Positions 1-10,974 of a stretch of 64,000 nucleotides of DNA are shown one piece after another. The DNA comes from Microvelia longipes (taxonomy: Eukaryota > Arthropoda > Insecta > Hemiptera > Veliidae), in the NCBI GenBank assembly GCA_018340805.1, contig JACMZG010001914.1, forward strand, positions 31,148,899 to 31,212,898, given 5' to 3'. Both the position numbers and the translations under genes were made by a program. The notes beneath the pieces are model-generated. The model was not told the DNA's origin, did no database searches, and saw only the letters and a list, made by a program, of their open reading frames with translations. Numbering within the stretch: the first letter of the stretch is position 1; every line of letters starts with the position of its first letter.

Positions 1-117
1 TATCAGTTCGTCATGTTACTAGTTAGTATAAGTGAAAAAATCTACCCAAACCCCCCTCCATGACTTATACCCCCTCAACCTCATAAACTCATTTTTTTTA
101 AATTCGCTAAAACCGCC
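1..117 (+). repeat. Dispersed repeat ending in TTCGCTAAAA
   Basis: The segment from TATCAGTTCGTCATG to the motif ATTCGCTAAAA resembles 29175-29358, which has the same order of landmarks: TCAGCTCGTCAT, a C-rich stretch, CTCATAAACTCAT, then ATTCGCTAAAA. The terminal motif also occurs near 6412, 23340 and 63366. Seen: shared landmarks in order. Inferred: the right end of a mobile element. Its left end lies beyond the window here. Confidence 0.45.
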
Positions 118-280
118 TTCGCTTCCTTTGACACCATAGAGGTTTGGGGTTCGCATCACCTCACTTTATCGTTACTGTAACGGTTGCCACTACTACATTT
201 GAGGTCGTTCGCGCAGGGGTTATCCCCGATAAGCCGCAAGGCTCTAAACGGTCAATGCTTTCATTATAATTAAAAATAGA
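118..280 (+). mobile_element. tRNA-derived SINE copy (SINE-1), degraded
   Basis: A polymerase III B-box-like block, GGTTCGCATC, lies at 148-157. The body that follows, from TACTGTAACGGTTGC to GCAAGGCTCTAAACGGTC, matches the reverse complement of 10246-10485 along most of its length. The A-box half is poorly preserved. SINEs of this kind are mobilised by LINE enzymes and encode no protein. The match to a second copy in opposite orientation is the main support. Confidence 0.6.
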
Positions 281-691
281 ATACGGTATAACTTCACAAT
301 TAATTAAGGATTAAATGAGAAGTCCTAGTGTGATGTTGGTTCATAGCAAACATTGGTTCATCAAGGATGATGAATAATGTTGAACAAATAGTGTAGGAAC
401 AAATCTATAAATATTAAATGTCAATTAACTTGCGTAGTTTTGATCTCCAAACACATACAAAAAAGACCATCTTTTGGTTTCTCAAAACTGTAGAATACAT
501 ATTTCATATACTCTACGTATATAAATAATACAGATGATTTCAAAAAGGCGTTTTCCAATACACTTGGAATCTCATACAGGCTGAAAGTTGAGTGGAATAA
601 TAAATATTGATCTAGATAAAGACCACCACATCAATATCTTAATATAAATTTCTCTTAATGTAAATATTTAATATAAGTAATGTCTTAAAAT

Positions 692-759
<68 letters not shown>

Positions 760-1170
760 ATACTATCTTAATATAAAGATATTGATACAAAAAAAATTCT
801 CTCATTAAAGATTTCAATAGATCTTTATGGAATGAGAGATATCTATTTTAGAGTTAAACACGTAAAAGTTCTACTAGATTCCGAATGTTTAGATATAAAC
901 AGTTTTTAAAATAGGTACGTAAGATTGTTTTGGAAATATTTTCTTTAATAAGTTAAATAGGAATCGCAGATTATAAACATTATCTTAGCTAAACTGAGAC
1001 AAGGAAAAAGTCATAGATCTTTCGTTTAAGGAGGACTGATACGAAAAAGCGAATGATAACTCTAATGTTTCGTCATAACATTGAGATTCAGGTGCATTAT
1101 GGGATTTATAAACTAACATTTTTTAACTGGATTGATAGATATCAACATATGTCATATTCAAGAGCAAATA
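281..1170. other. AT-rich sequence with an (AT)n microsatellite
   Basis: An (AT)n tract occupies about 691-757, with one break at TATATAATATAT. The rest is AT-rich DNA with no reading frame, RNA gene or repeat copy that I can support. Confidence 0.8.
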
Positions 1171-1765
1171 AATGAGGGGGTACATATACTTTTTTGGATC
1201 GGTATCCTATAAATTTATAAGGGGGACCGATGACATTTTTCAACACTTTCCTAGTGCGGCAAAATTTTTTATTGGCTCAAAACCCGTTCAAAACCAAAAG
1301 AAGTTTTTTGAAGCAATAATTTTTTGGGGAGGAGAGAGCAGCATCCCCATAATTCTTAAGGGGACCACAAAAAATATACAGGCTTAAAATACGTTTCAGA
1401 CCAAAAGAGGTTGTTTCTATTAGCCTGGTTGTTTGGAGGTCTGATCCAAAAAACTTAAATTTTAAAATAACAAAACGTATTTAATACAAAAGATAATACA
1501 AGAATATAACAAGACTTGACGTCAACCTTTCGAGAAAAAATATTTTATGCACCTTGGAAGTAAAATTTTTCTCTTGCCCTCGCAATAATTGCCTGCCTTG
1601 GCTTTCCTACGAGAGCAAATGGTCATAACTCTCTCGGCTTTGCCTCGGGAGTTAAATGCATTGGTTCCCTCGCCTTTCGCTTTAGGAACCAATTGTTTGG
1701 AATCAACTAACTGCTCAGGAAAATAATAGCATTCTTTACTCTCTTGGCGCATTAATAACTATAAC
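1171..1765. other. Unassigned segment with small hairpins
   Basis: This stretch is richer in GC than its surroundings. Two short imperfect stem-loops lie side by side: 1627-1653 (AACTC against GAGTT) and 1663-1690 (GGTTCC against GGAACC, exact). A 71-codon plus-strand frame at 1172-1387 and a 76-codon minus-strand frame at 1522-1752 show no recognisable domain. It may be a degraded mobile element. Confidence 0.4.
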
Positions 1766-3614
1766 AAATCACAAAAATGAATACTAAACCCACCATTTAT
1801 CAGTTTATTCAACACCACCCGATTACACAAACCCAACAATCCTCTCAATTTTCAAACTCCTACACAAAGCTAAATACAAATTGCTTCTAAACTTAATGGT
1901 TACCATCTAAAAACAATATTAAACAATATTTTAAATAATATTATATTTTATTTCATAATATAAGCTTATCTAGTTTTATTATGGCCATAAGCATCGAGTA
2001 AAACGGCTTATACCTTTTTCTCAAACTTTTTAAGTACTAAGTAAACATTAAAATAAAAACTTTTTAATCCTAAATTATATCCTTTTTTATAAGAGAAATA
2101 TATGTCAATCAATAAAAATTATTGTTTACCAGAAGTATTAAGTATGTCATAACTAGATAAATAATTTAGTATGTCATAATAGCAACAGAAAAAATAGTAC
2201 GTCAATTGACATACCACCGTAACATTAGTATTAGAATTCTGTAAACAACTATAATCCCAACTTAATACTTTTATAGCTTTAAAAACCTGACGATACGAAA
2301 CCAAAATAATAATTGAAAATTGTTCTTTTTTCGAAAAGTTCTTCTTTTCAATTTTCTATAAGTATTTTTATCTACAGAGACAAAGTAAATAAAAGTGTGG
2401 AAAAACCTTTTAAAATTAATAACTTTTTATCCTCTGGATTGAAAACTAATACGGATTTTAGATTGGAGCTTTATGGAACTAATTTTGACTTGAAATCACG
2501 TCCTTTCCTCATTAAGTGGCACCAGGAAGTAATAAAATTAAATTTTTAATACAAAAGACATTTTTAAAAAAAAACTACCAATTTTAATATTACTTTTTAT
2601 ACTTTTTATGTCTTCTTTAGTTTGGGCCTATTTGAATTAAGTTATAGCAATTAAATGCACTTAATTTCTTCAGCATTTCGAACAACAAAACCGAATCTCC
2701 ATTTTTTTAAGACTATATTATTAAAAATAATTATAAATAACTAACCAATTTAATAAGGGGCGAGGAGGACTTTTTGCAATTTTGGAAAGTAAGAAACAAT
2801 TTAATCCTGTTGATTTAACTAAAACGAATTCAAACTCCAGTGTCAGTTAACACGAAAAAAATGGATGCATTTTTAACAAACTAAGTATTTCAATACATTA
2901 GTTTGTATAACAATATATACGGGTCTACCGATTATTTCACTGTTGTTTAGGCAGTGAAATTGTATCCTACAGATTTGTGATAAAAACCCTATAAAATCTC
3001 ACAGATAACTAAGTTGAAAATAAATATATTAAATACATTTTATTAATTATATACTTTTTAATTTAACTAACTATCTAGGCTTCCGGGGTCACTCCAGGTA
3101 TCCTTAATCTTTACATTATAATGTAGACCCTTAGAGATTTCAACAGCCCTTACAGTAAAATTTAAGTTAGAGAACGTGCTCTACCTTAGATTATTAAATC
3201 CTCTCTGGGAATAAGAAATATTGTTCCGATTCTTAAAATTTAAACATACACTAAAACATTTTTGGAAAACTTTTTTCTACACTCATGCTAATAAATTATG
3301 TTTATAATTACTCACTACACGAATTTGTCTCTTTTAATTTTAATAAACAGTTAGCATTTACCTGAAACAAAAAGAATACAACTAAAGTAAAATATTTTAC
3401 ATTAAGGCATTTTAAAGATACAGCAATTACGCCTTTTAGTTGCTATTCTGATGTATCCATCAACTCAAAATGGACGATGTAGAAGAGATGGGAGGAACAT
3501 GTTCAATGATATAGATTGTCTAATGAAACACTTTTCACAATAGAGGTTTGATAGAAAGCTGTAAGATGATGGATGGATGCAAGGAACACAGTAACTCCCT
3601 TGCACTATCTGGGA
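1766..3614. other. AT-rich sequence, nothing recognised
   Basis: I see no supported gene or repeat. A 78-codon frame at 2313-2549 is A/T-driven and resembles nothing I know. Confidence 0.6.
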
Positions 3615-3899
3615 CTACATTTTTCTGCGTTTTATGATTCTTCGAAATTTTTGAGTCATTATTGTGGTTAATGACGTCATAAAATATTTTCCGGATATAG
3701 GCTGGTTTTTGTACAAAGTTTCAACTCACTAGCATAAATACACTGGGAGCAACAAACAGACAGACAACTTTGTAAAAAACACTCAGGAGGCCTTAAGAAG
3801 CCTGAAATGGGTAATTCCGAAGACATCTCGGTTAAGGATTTTTTTGCAAACCCAATACTTTTTCTATATACCTACAGTATAAATGAGAAAAGTAAAAAG
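3615..3899 (+). repeat. Family R repeat, 3' part
   Basis: The copy runs from TTTTTCTGCGTTTTATG through GGTTAATGACGTCATAAAA to the family end TATAAATGAGAAAAGTAAAA. It contains the conserved core TAATGACGTCAT and the ATAAATACACTGGGAGC block shared with the copy at 24495-25229. The head, with CGGGTACGGGGT, is missing, so it is 5' truncated. Confidence 0.75.
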
Positions 3900-5559
3900 C
3901 AATCGGTCCTTTGAAATAACACCTTTTTAAAAATTATATAAAAAGTCGACAGCCTGGGAAAATAATTTAATAAAATAAAGGAAATAGGTCAGCACTGGAA
4001 CGGAAAGTATTACAGAGTCCAAGGGTGAAAGGGTTCCGGGCCGGGACTTGACACCTCCATCTAACGGGAGCCAATGATTACCGTGGAATTGAAGTAAAGA
4101 ACAACTGTCTTCAAATTATGAAGTATCATCCCACAAAGAATTTATAAAACAAATATTATCAACCATGCCTGAAATCACAACTCAAGTCAACTAAAGCCAA
4201 AATTATTTCATTTTAGTAAATAAAATTTTATAATTAAAACCCTAAAAACTAGGTGATTATACATTTTGAAAAAGAGATAAAAATCATATTATTTTACAAA
4301 AAATATCAACAGACATATCTAATAGTTGTTTAATATTAGGGACAAGTCGATTCAATTCAAAAGGGTCACGAGAGTCTCAGTTATAAACGTTTATAAACAC
4401 AAGTTTAAGGTCATGGTTGAAACGACTTTGACTTTAACGAGAAGAATTTAATCCACTTTCTTAACTTCGAAAACGATCACGATTATAAATGTCAAATAAG
4501 TCATATAGATATATATAGTTGTAAATTTTAATATTAGATTTTGTTAGATAAGGATATTGTACTCGATTCGACTTAGGTTGTAATATAAGTTTTATAAGTG
4601 ATTTCGCGAGTCACAAAATCATTTAGGATTTATCAATGACAATTATGATACAAGATAATAATATTTCAATAAGCAATTGATTTATAATTAGTTTCGTACT
4701 TTTGACATTTACTTTGGTACTGGATTTTAAATATTAAGGTTATTTATTTTATTGATAATAGTTTCACTTATAAGATCAAATGTTTCATTGCATCAACGAC
4801 TCGGTATAACAACAGCAAATGTTTCAATACGCACATTATAACGCAATTTAGTTACTATAAATATAATGGTAGAGTAATAAATAAATAAAAAAAAAAAGCT
4901 TTTATTAAAATCAATACTCATACAATTCATTGGCATGCAAATTATGAAACTATACATTATATAATTGATTTTAAATCGGCTGGTTGCCGAGGTGGCCCTC
5001 TCAAGGGCATGAAGTTACTGCTATACATTATAAACTTAAATCTACATTACATACATAATAATAATAATAACTTACATATAAAAATTAAATCTATAATTAA
5101 ATATTTAACATAACTTAATAAATGATTTGTTGTTTCTGTTAACATTAGATAAATACATATATTATACATACATACATATACGTTTCTACATATATATACA
5201 TACATATAGACATACCCATACATAAACAATTTTTTTTATTTTATTTTCTTTATATAAGAATTCTATTTTATAGTTTTACTTCAGTCTTATATTGTGAATT
5301 TATTTATTTTATATTTTTGTTATTAGCATTTATAGTATTATCATAGTTTACCTTATTTAATTATCTTAATTTTTATTATTTTAAATATTTTATATTTATT
5401 ATTTATTTTACACTTACGTCTGAAAGTTTATATTTTTTATATATATTATTATTTTACAAATGTATTTTAATTTTATGTTAATAATCGGTAATTCCGCGCT
5501 ATATTATAATTAATTAATGTGATATTTTTTTAAATTTAATTTTTAGATAGGTAAACTTG
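3900..5559. other. AT-rich sequence, nothing recognised
   Basis: This is mostly plain AT-rich DNA. Tandem-like TACATA and TATG stretches around 5047-5229 create an artefactual minus-strand frame rich in Tyr, Met and Val. Nothing here supports a gene. Confidence 0.6.
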
Positions 5560-5857
5560 AGAATTAAGTTCTCTTCCACTCATCTCTATCCATTGCTAAT
5601 CTCTGACAGGTACAACTCATGTCACTCACTTTCCTGAACTCTTCATCCCATCTGATACTTGGTCTTCCTCTCTTCCTAGTTCTATCCCTTGGGTACCATG
5701 ATAGTATCTCTTTGGTAAACCTGTCATCTTTGACCCTGGCTATATGTCCGCTCCATTTGAACTTCCTTTACATAATCTCACCTACGTCTCTTAGTTTTAT
5801 TTGGTTTCTCACCCAAATATTTGATTTTTTTCTCTTTCTGGCTTATCTTTAGCATGC
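5560..5857 (-). pseudogene. LINE reverse transcriptase C-terminal fragment (RTE-like)
   Basis: Read on the minus strand from 5857, this translates to the region downstream of the reverse transcriptase domain of a non-LTR retrotransposon. Landmarks in order are KWSGHIARVKDDRFTKEIL, then RKRGRPSIRWDEEF, then LAMDRDEWK. In such LINEs this follows the 'GH..R' and 'RGRP..RW.DD' pattern near the end of ORF2. Only about 95 residues remain, with at least one in-frame stop just before the KWSGH block, so it is a dead 5'-truncated copy. No endonuclease or palm domain is present. Clade assignment (RTE or a related type) is by motif impression only. Confidence 0.65.
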
Positions 5858-5935
5858 TTATAATGGTAGAGTATTGTTGCAATACTTTTTGCAACAAATC
5901 AGTATTAGAAGTATTAAATCAATTACCAATAACAA

Positions 5936-6125
5936 TCGAAAAAACGGGCACGGGGTACCTCAGAGCTTTCCTCACATCGGATTCGCTACACTTATCCTTA
6001 CTATTTTGGACACGCTTCGCTCGTCCACAGAATATAAAAAAATCACCAAATTTTTACAGCAACAAGTCTTCGGACTTGCTTCGATTGACTGACAGCGAAT
6101 CGTTGGTAACTTCCGCAGACATCAA
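5936..6125 (+). repeat. Family R repeat, head fragment
   Basis: It begins near ACGGGCACGGGGTACCTC, matching the heads at 24500 and 52571, and includes the ACGCTTCGCTCGTCC block typical of the family. The 118-codon plus-strand frame across 5821-6177 is a by-product of this repeat and not a gene. Confidence 0.7.
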
Positions 6126-6189
6126 CAAACTTGAGGAAGTATTTACAAATATTGAATACACTATAATATATTTTTAATAAAAATAAATA

Positions 6190-7100
<911 letters not shown>

Positions 7101-7492
7101 AGTGAAAAGGTTTATAAAAGAAGACAGTAGTCCAAATAGAGTTGAAAAGCAACCACCAAGCTTTCAACCAGAGATCCTGGTCGTCATCAGGGTAAATATA
7201 TTTATTAAAACATAAACAAAAAGACTATAAACATTAAACTAAATAAACCAACAAATATACAATATCAAATAATGTAAGAGAAAACAACAAAAGATAAGAG
7301 TTATCAAAAATGAAGGTAGCATAAGATTGATATTGAATATTTGTTGGTTTATTTAGTTTAATGTTTATAGTTTTGTTGCTTATGTTTTAATAAATATATT
7401 TACCCTGATGACGACCAGGATCCCTGGTTGAGCTCGATAGTTGTTTTTTAACTATATTTGGACTGCTGTCTTCTTTTATAAACCATTTCACT
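7101..7492. mobile_element. Fold-back element with about 165-bp inverted arms
   Basis: The left arm (7101-7269) and right arm (7326-7492) are inverted copies with a spacer of about 57 bp. Both arms carry the block CCTGATGACGACCAGGAT, reading outward. On the minus strand the left arm reads CTGATGA (7184-7190), a short stem, then GAAA (7162-7165), which resembles a hammerhead ribozyme core. The right arm has GAGC in place of GAAA. Similar architecture occurs at 9982-10238 and 58125-58280. Penelope-like retroelements are known to carry hammerheads in their terminal repeats; assignment to that group is an inference. Confidence 0.7.
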
Positions 7493-7789
7493 AGTTAATT
7501 TTTTACAGTCCATTAATTTCTCTTTTTGAAAAATGTTTATTTTTTGCTCTCCTACAAATTGTAGAAAGAAAATTGTCGCACTCATTGTTTTATTTATTTA
7601 TTTATAATAAGGTTCGTAATATTAAATCGTTAGCACCCCTACACATGTCAAAAAAATTTAAGGTTGAGCATGAATATATAGAGTAAATAGGTAGAAATAA
7701 TATAGATTACATTAGACGCAATTTTAAGTAGATACATACATTTAATTGATACTCATTGATTTATTATTTAAACGACTTAAAAACAAAAC
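7493..7789. other. AT-rich spacer
   Basis: No supported feature between the fold-back element and the next family R copy. Confidence 0.6.
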
Positions 7790-8912
7790 AAAAAAATCGT
7801 GTCCTGTGTACGACGGAAATTTTCCTCAACACATGGGAATCGCTACGCTCATCCTCACTACTTCACCATCCATGCACCCATCCAAGAACTGACCAACAAA
7901 CCATCTTATGAACCAACAAAAACCGTCGTTATACTTGTCGTATTAAAACCAAACTTAGTAGTAGTAATATGGGGAGGGGGGGAGTGGTAGTAACTGCCAG
8001 GCAAGTAGGCCACATTCTTGGGCCCTTTTTGCCAGCTCCCTAAGATAGTGTTCTACTCCTTTTAATTTCAAGTGCAGGTATATTTCATCTAATCTAGACA
8101 GAAGAGCCGTGGATTTCTATGGTTCCTCTCATGCTTTTTTCAAGCAGTCATCAATATTTTCATTGACTCTTATACCCTATTATAGTATCATAATGAATCT
8201 ACTATGAGGGTCCTACATTTTGCCTATACCCAGTTTCATTTAGGGTAAGGGATCTTTAACGTATATCTGATATAGTATCTGACAACGCACAGGCTCGAGA
8301 CCATCAGCTTTACGACCCTTCTGAAAGACGTAGTACGCAGAATTTTTATCCTTCTCATCAAAATCCCAGAGGCCCGTGCAGGGATTGAACCCATGACTAA
8401 ATAAACTTAGAAGTTTAAAGTCCATTCATTCTGTGTATTGTCCGCGTACCTCAACAACCACTCTTCAAAACCAAACTTAGTATATTTATTTATTGCATAA
8501 AGGGATATACGAGTACTTCTACTAATTTTCAAATCAATTGGGATTATTTTATGATTTTTTTAAAAAAAAAACAACGTATTCAAGTAATGAAAAAATGAAT
8601 TAATATCGATAATGAGGCATTAATTGAGCTCTTATACATGATCACAAGCATGATAAATCTCAAATTAATCTAACAATTTTTCCGCGTTTTATAACGGGGA
8701 ATTTTTGTTGATTCATTAATGCCGATTAAAGACGTGATAAGAAAAGACATAAAGATAGTTTTTTTGTACCAAATTTAAACTCTTATTTTAACTCTTACAC
8801 GCAGGGAGCCACGAAGATATATATAGACACACAGGATTGTGAAAACCATTCAGGTTGTTTTTTGTCACAATGCTTTTCCTATATAACTAAGATATGGACG
8901 AGAAAAAGCAAA
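7790..8912 (+). repeat. Family R repeat, split by a nested element
   Basis: The head is at 7790-7960, from AAAAATCGTGTCC with the CGCTACGCTCATCCTCAC block. The body resumes at 8483 with TATATTTATTTATTGCATAA, and the degraded end is near 8868-8912 (AATGCTTTTCCTATATAA). The two halves are separated by the insertion at 7961-8466. Family R is therefore older than that insertion. Confidence 0.7.
7961..8466 (-). mobile_element. SINE-like retroelement (SINE-2) with 16-bp target duplication
   Basis: The identical 16-mer AAAACCAAACTTAGTA flanks the element at 7945-7960 and 8467-8482, a clear target-site duplication. On the minus strand the element starts with GAAGAGTGGTTGTTGAGGTA and has an exact-looking polymerase III B box, GGGTTCAATCCC (8381-8392). 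The segment GTTGAGGTACGCGG may be the A box. This is the usual design of a tRNA-derived SINE, although about 506 bp is long for one, so the body may include other sequence. A 61-codon minus-strand frame (8240-8425) covers the tRNA-like part and is not a gene. The perfect duplication suggests a fairly recent insertion. Confidence 0.75.
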
Positions 8913-9284
8913 AACTAAAGTATCATTTAAAAACATCAAAAGAATAAAGTCCATCTACAAGGTAGTAAATGAAATATAATATTATAAATCTCTAACTTTT
9001 AATCCAACACAAAGATGAAAGAATAATTAACCGAGATAACATTATACTATAGATTATAGAGTTTATATCGTGGACTATAGTTGACTGAGTGGCATGTTGA
9101 AATACGATACAACAATGTCGTGTTCATGTAATCTATGTAAATCTATGGTTTATGTGGTTTAATTACAATGCTTATGTGTAAATAGGTTAAGGAAGTAATA
9201 GATTGAATAGACTTGAACAAGGTAATATCGAACGTATTATATTTCATTAATGATAGTTTTACTTTAAGTCTGATTAAAAAAGAA
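8913..9284. other. AT-rich spacer
   Basis: Nothing supported is seen here. Confidence 0.6.
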
Positions 9285-9409
9285 AAAGGTTTGAAAAATA
9301 TTTAAGATCTTTATTATTTGACTGGAAGTCTAATGAGTTCTTTTTCGCTAAAAGAACTCATTAGACTTCCAGTCAAATAATAAAGATCTTAAATATTTTT
9401 CAAACCTTT
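9285..9409. repeat. Perfect 60-bp-arm hairpin, loop TCGCT
   Basis: Bases 9285-9344 and 9350-9409 are exact reverse complements over all 60 positions. They are separated only by the five bases TCGCT (9345-9349). The transcript or single strand would fold completely. No terminal motif or target duplication is evident. Confidence 0.97.
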
Positions 9410-9468
9410 GAGATGAAATGTCTACAAGAATGAAGTCGCTCTTCATTCTTGTAGACATTTCATCTCAA
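9408..9468. repeat. Second perfect hairpin, 28-bp arms, same loop
   Basis: Bases 9408-9435 and 9441-9468 are exact reverse complements, and the loop (9436-9440) is again TCGCT. It abuts the preceding hairpin with a two-base overlap, so 9285-9468 is two back-to-back snap-back palindromes. Confidence 0.97.
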
Positions 9469-9781
9469 TGGGATATGGCGTTTGACATGTAGCGTGTTTC
9501 AGAAAAACTGGTTACAAATCCATACAAGCACATATCCAGACATACATAAATGGTCACTTACTTTTTCCTGGTTTTTGGAATAAGTGGGTGGTAAAACAAA
9601 GACATTACATGAACAAAATAAGTCATATGTTTAGCAATTACAATCCTTAACAATTTGTTCTCTTTTTTAGTGAACTAAAAAAATAAGCTAATGACGTTGC
9701 TGTCATGAAGGAAGTGAGGGGGAGAGGTGCATTATTTTGAAAGGGGACACCCTCATAGAGAACACACACACACAGATACAT

Positions 9782-9837
<56 letters not shown>

Positions 9838-9981
9838 TTATGTATGTATGTATGAGATTTTTGTTCTCAAAAGTTTCATAAATCAATTTTTTGAAATGTG
9901 TATGAAATGTGTATGATGTCATTATATAATAATAATAATAATAATGACGAAGAACCAAGGTGAGCGTTAATGGAGTTCATC
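9469..9981. other. AT-rich sequence with microsatellites
   Basis: (AC)n at about 9763-9774 is followed by (AT)n at about 9781-9834 and (TAA)n near 9929-9944. A 103-codon minus-strand Tyr/Ile-rich frame across 9647-9958 is created by these repeats. No gene is supported. Confidence 0.8.
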
Positions 9982-10238
9982 TTAATAAAAGAGAAAGAAG
10001 TCTCTCCACAAAAATATATTCTTAATAGCAAAGCGCTTTCAACCTAACAAGAGGTCATCATCAGTGCTAGCCGTTGAATAAAGAAGAGGGTGATAGATGA
10101 GTCTTATAGATCAGATATCAAAGATAGACTCACGGCTAGCACTAAACGGCTAGCACTGATGATGACCTCTTGTTAGGTTGAAAGCGCTTTGCTATTAAAA
10201 ATATATTTTTGTGGAGAGACTTCTTTCTCTTTTATTAA
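9982..10238. mobile_element. Fold-back element with 94-bp arms and hammerhead-like motif
   Basis: Arms 9982-10075 and 10145-10238 are inverted copies with very few mismatches around a 69-bp spacer. The right arm carries CTGATGA (10156-10162), the stem halves GACCT and AGGTT, then GAAA (10180-10183). The left arm repeats this on the other strand. The outer parts contain AGTCTCTCCACA, shared with 21204-21274, 55000-55130 and 58125-58280, so these are members of one group. The known parallel is the terminal repeat of Penelope-like elements. I cannot pair a convincing stem I, so ribozyme activity is unproven. Confidence 0.75.
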
Positions 10239-10245
10239 TAATAAT

Positions 10246-10485
10246 GACCGTTTAGAGCCTTGCGGCTCATCAGGGATAATCCCTGCAGGAACCACCTCTG
10301 GTGGTAGTAGCAACCGTTACGCTCACAGTGTATTCTAAAGTTGGCGATAATTTATCTAAACAATAATCTTCTATAAACTGAGAGCGTAACCTGGGATGCG
10401 AAACCCAGATCTCCGTGGGTGTCAAAGGTCAGTGTAAAGACTAACGCCCTAATGACCTCGGTCACGTAGGCGGCGTATGATGTCA
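10246..10485 (-). mobile_element. tRNA-derived SINE (SINE-1), best-preserved copy
   Basis: On the minus strand the head carries an A-box-like TGACCGAGGTCATTAGGG (10448-10465) and a B-box-like GGGTTTCGCATCCC (10393-10406). The body, with AGAGCGTAAC or GAGCGTAACGGTTGC, ends in GCAAGGCTCTAAACGGTC at the low-coordinate end. The body matches 118-280, and the head region matches 35550-35730. It is transcribed by polymerase III if active and encodes no protein. Confidence 0.75.
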
Positions 10486-10560
10486 TTAATCCACAATAAT
10501 GACTCAGCAAAAATATTTCTAGAAAATTTTTGCCCTGTTTGACAAAGTAAGTTCCAGTGA
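10478..10560 (-). repeat. Family R core fragment
   Basis: TGATGTCATTAATCCACAAT followed by AATGACTCAGCAAAA matches the reverse complement of the family R core (GCTGAGTCATTATTGCGGGT and TTAATGACGACAT at 24970-24995). Only the core remains. Confidence 0.6.
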
Positions 10561-10668
10561 AAGTCCCTTAAAGATGTGCGAAACATCGCCGCTCTGGGAT
10601 TGGTGTTGCCCCCCTCCCCCTCCCCTATAAGTTTTGGTTGGCTACGGGGCTAAAAATGTAATTTTTAG

Positions 10669-10974
10669 AAAGACAGTCGAAAGTCTTTCTATGGTACGTT
10701 AAAAGACAAAGAAAGGTCCACCCCTCGGCGATATTTTACCGTTCTGGGTTACTGCTTTAATAAAAATATAAAAAGAATAGAAAAATATCGTGAAAAAAAT
10801 GTTATAAATGATGAGTACATCACTGCACTCAATAAAGAGCATCCTGCATGTGGTGAAATTACTTTTAATAGCATAAATAATTATGCGTACAGGCGACAGT
10901 ATCCTAATTATAACAATCTAATAACAGAAGGATATCAAGCAATGAAAAATAAACAAAGGATATTTTCGATATGA
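10669..10974 (+). pseudogene. Open frame without ATG, possible coding remnant
   Basis: This frame is open for 101 codons from the TAG at 10666-10668 to the TGA at 10972-10974, and its only in-frame ATG is near the end. The translation is not low-complexity: it contains YFTVLGYCFNKNIKRIEKY, later NKEHPACGEITFNSINN, then YAYRRQYPNYNNLITEGYQ. Amino-acid use looks protein-like, but I recognise no family. It could be an exon, the end of a decayed mobile-element gene, or chance. Confidence 0.25.

Noticed and set aside
5047..5229. 60-codon minus-strand frame rich in Tyr, Met and Val
   Set aside because: It arises from TACATA-type simple repeats.
9647..9958. 103-codon minus-strand frame
   Set aside because: It is produced by (AT)n, (AC)n and (TAA)n tracts and encodes mostly Tyr and Ile repeats.
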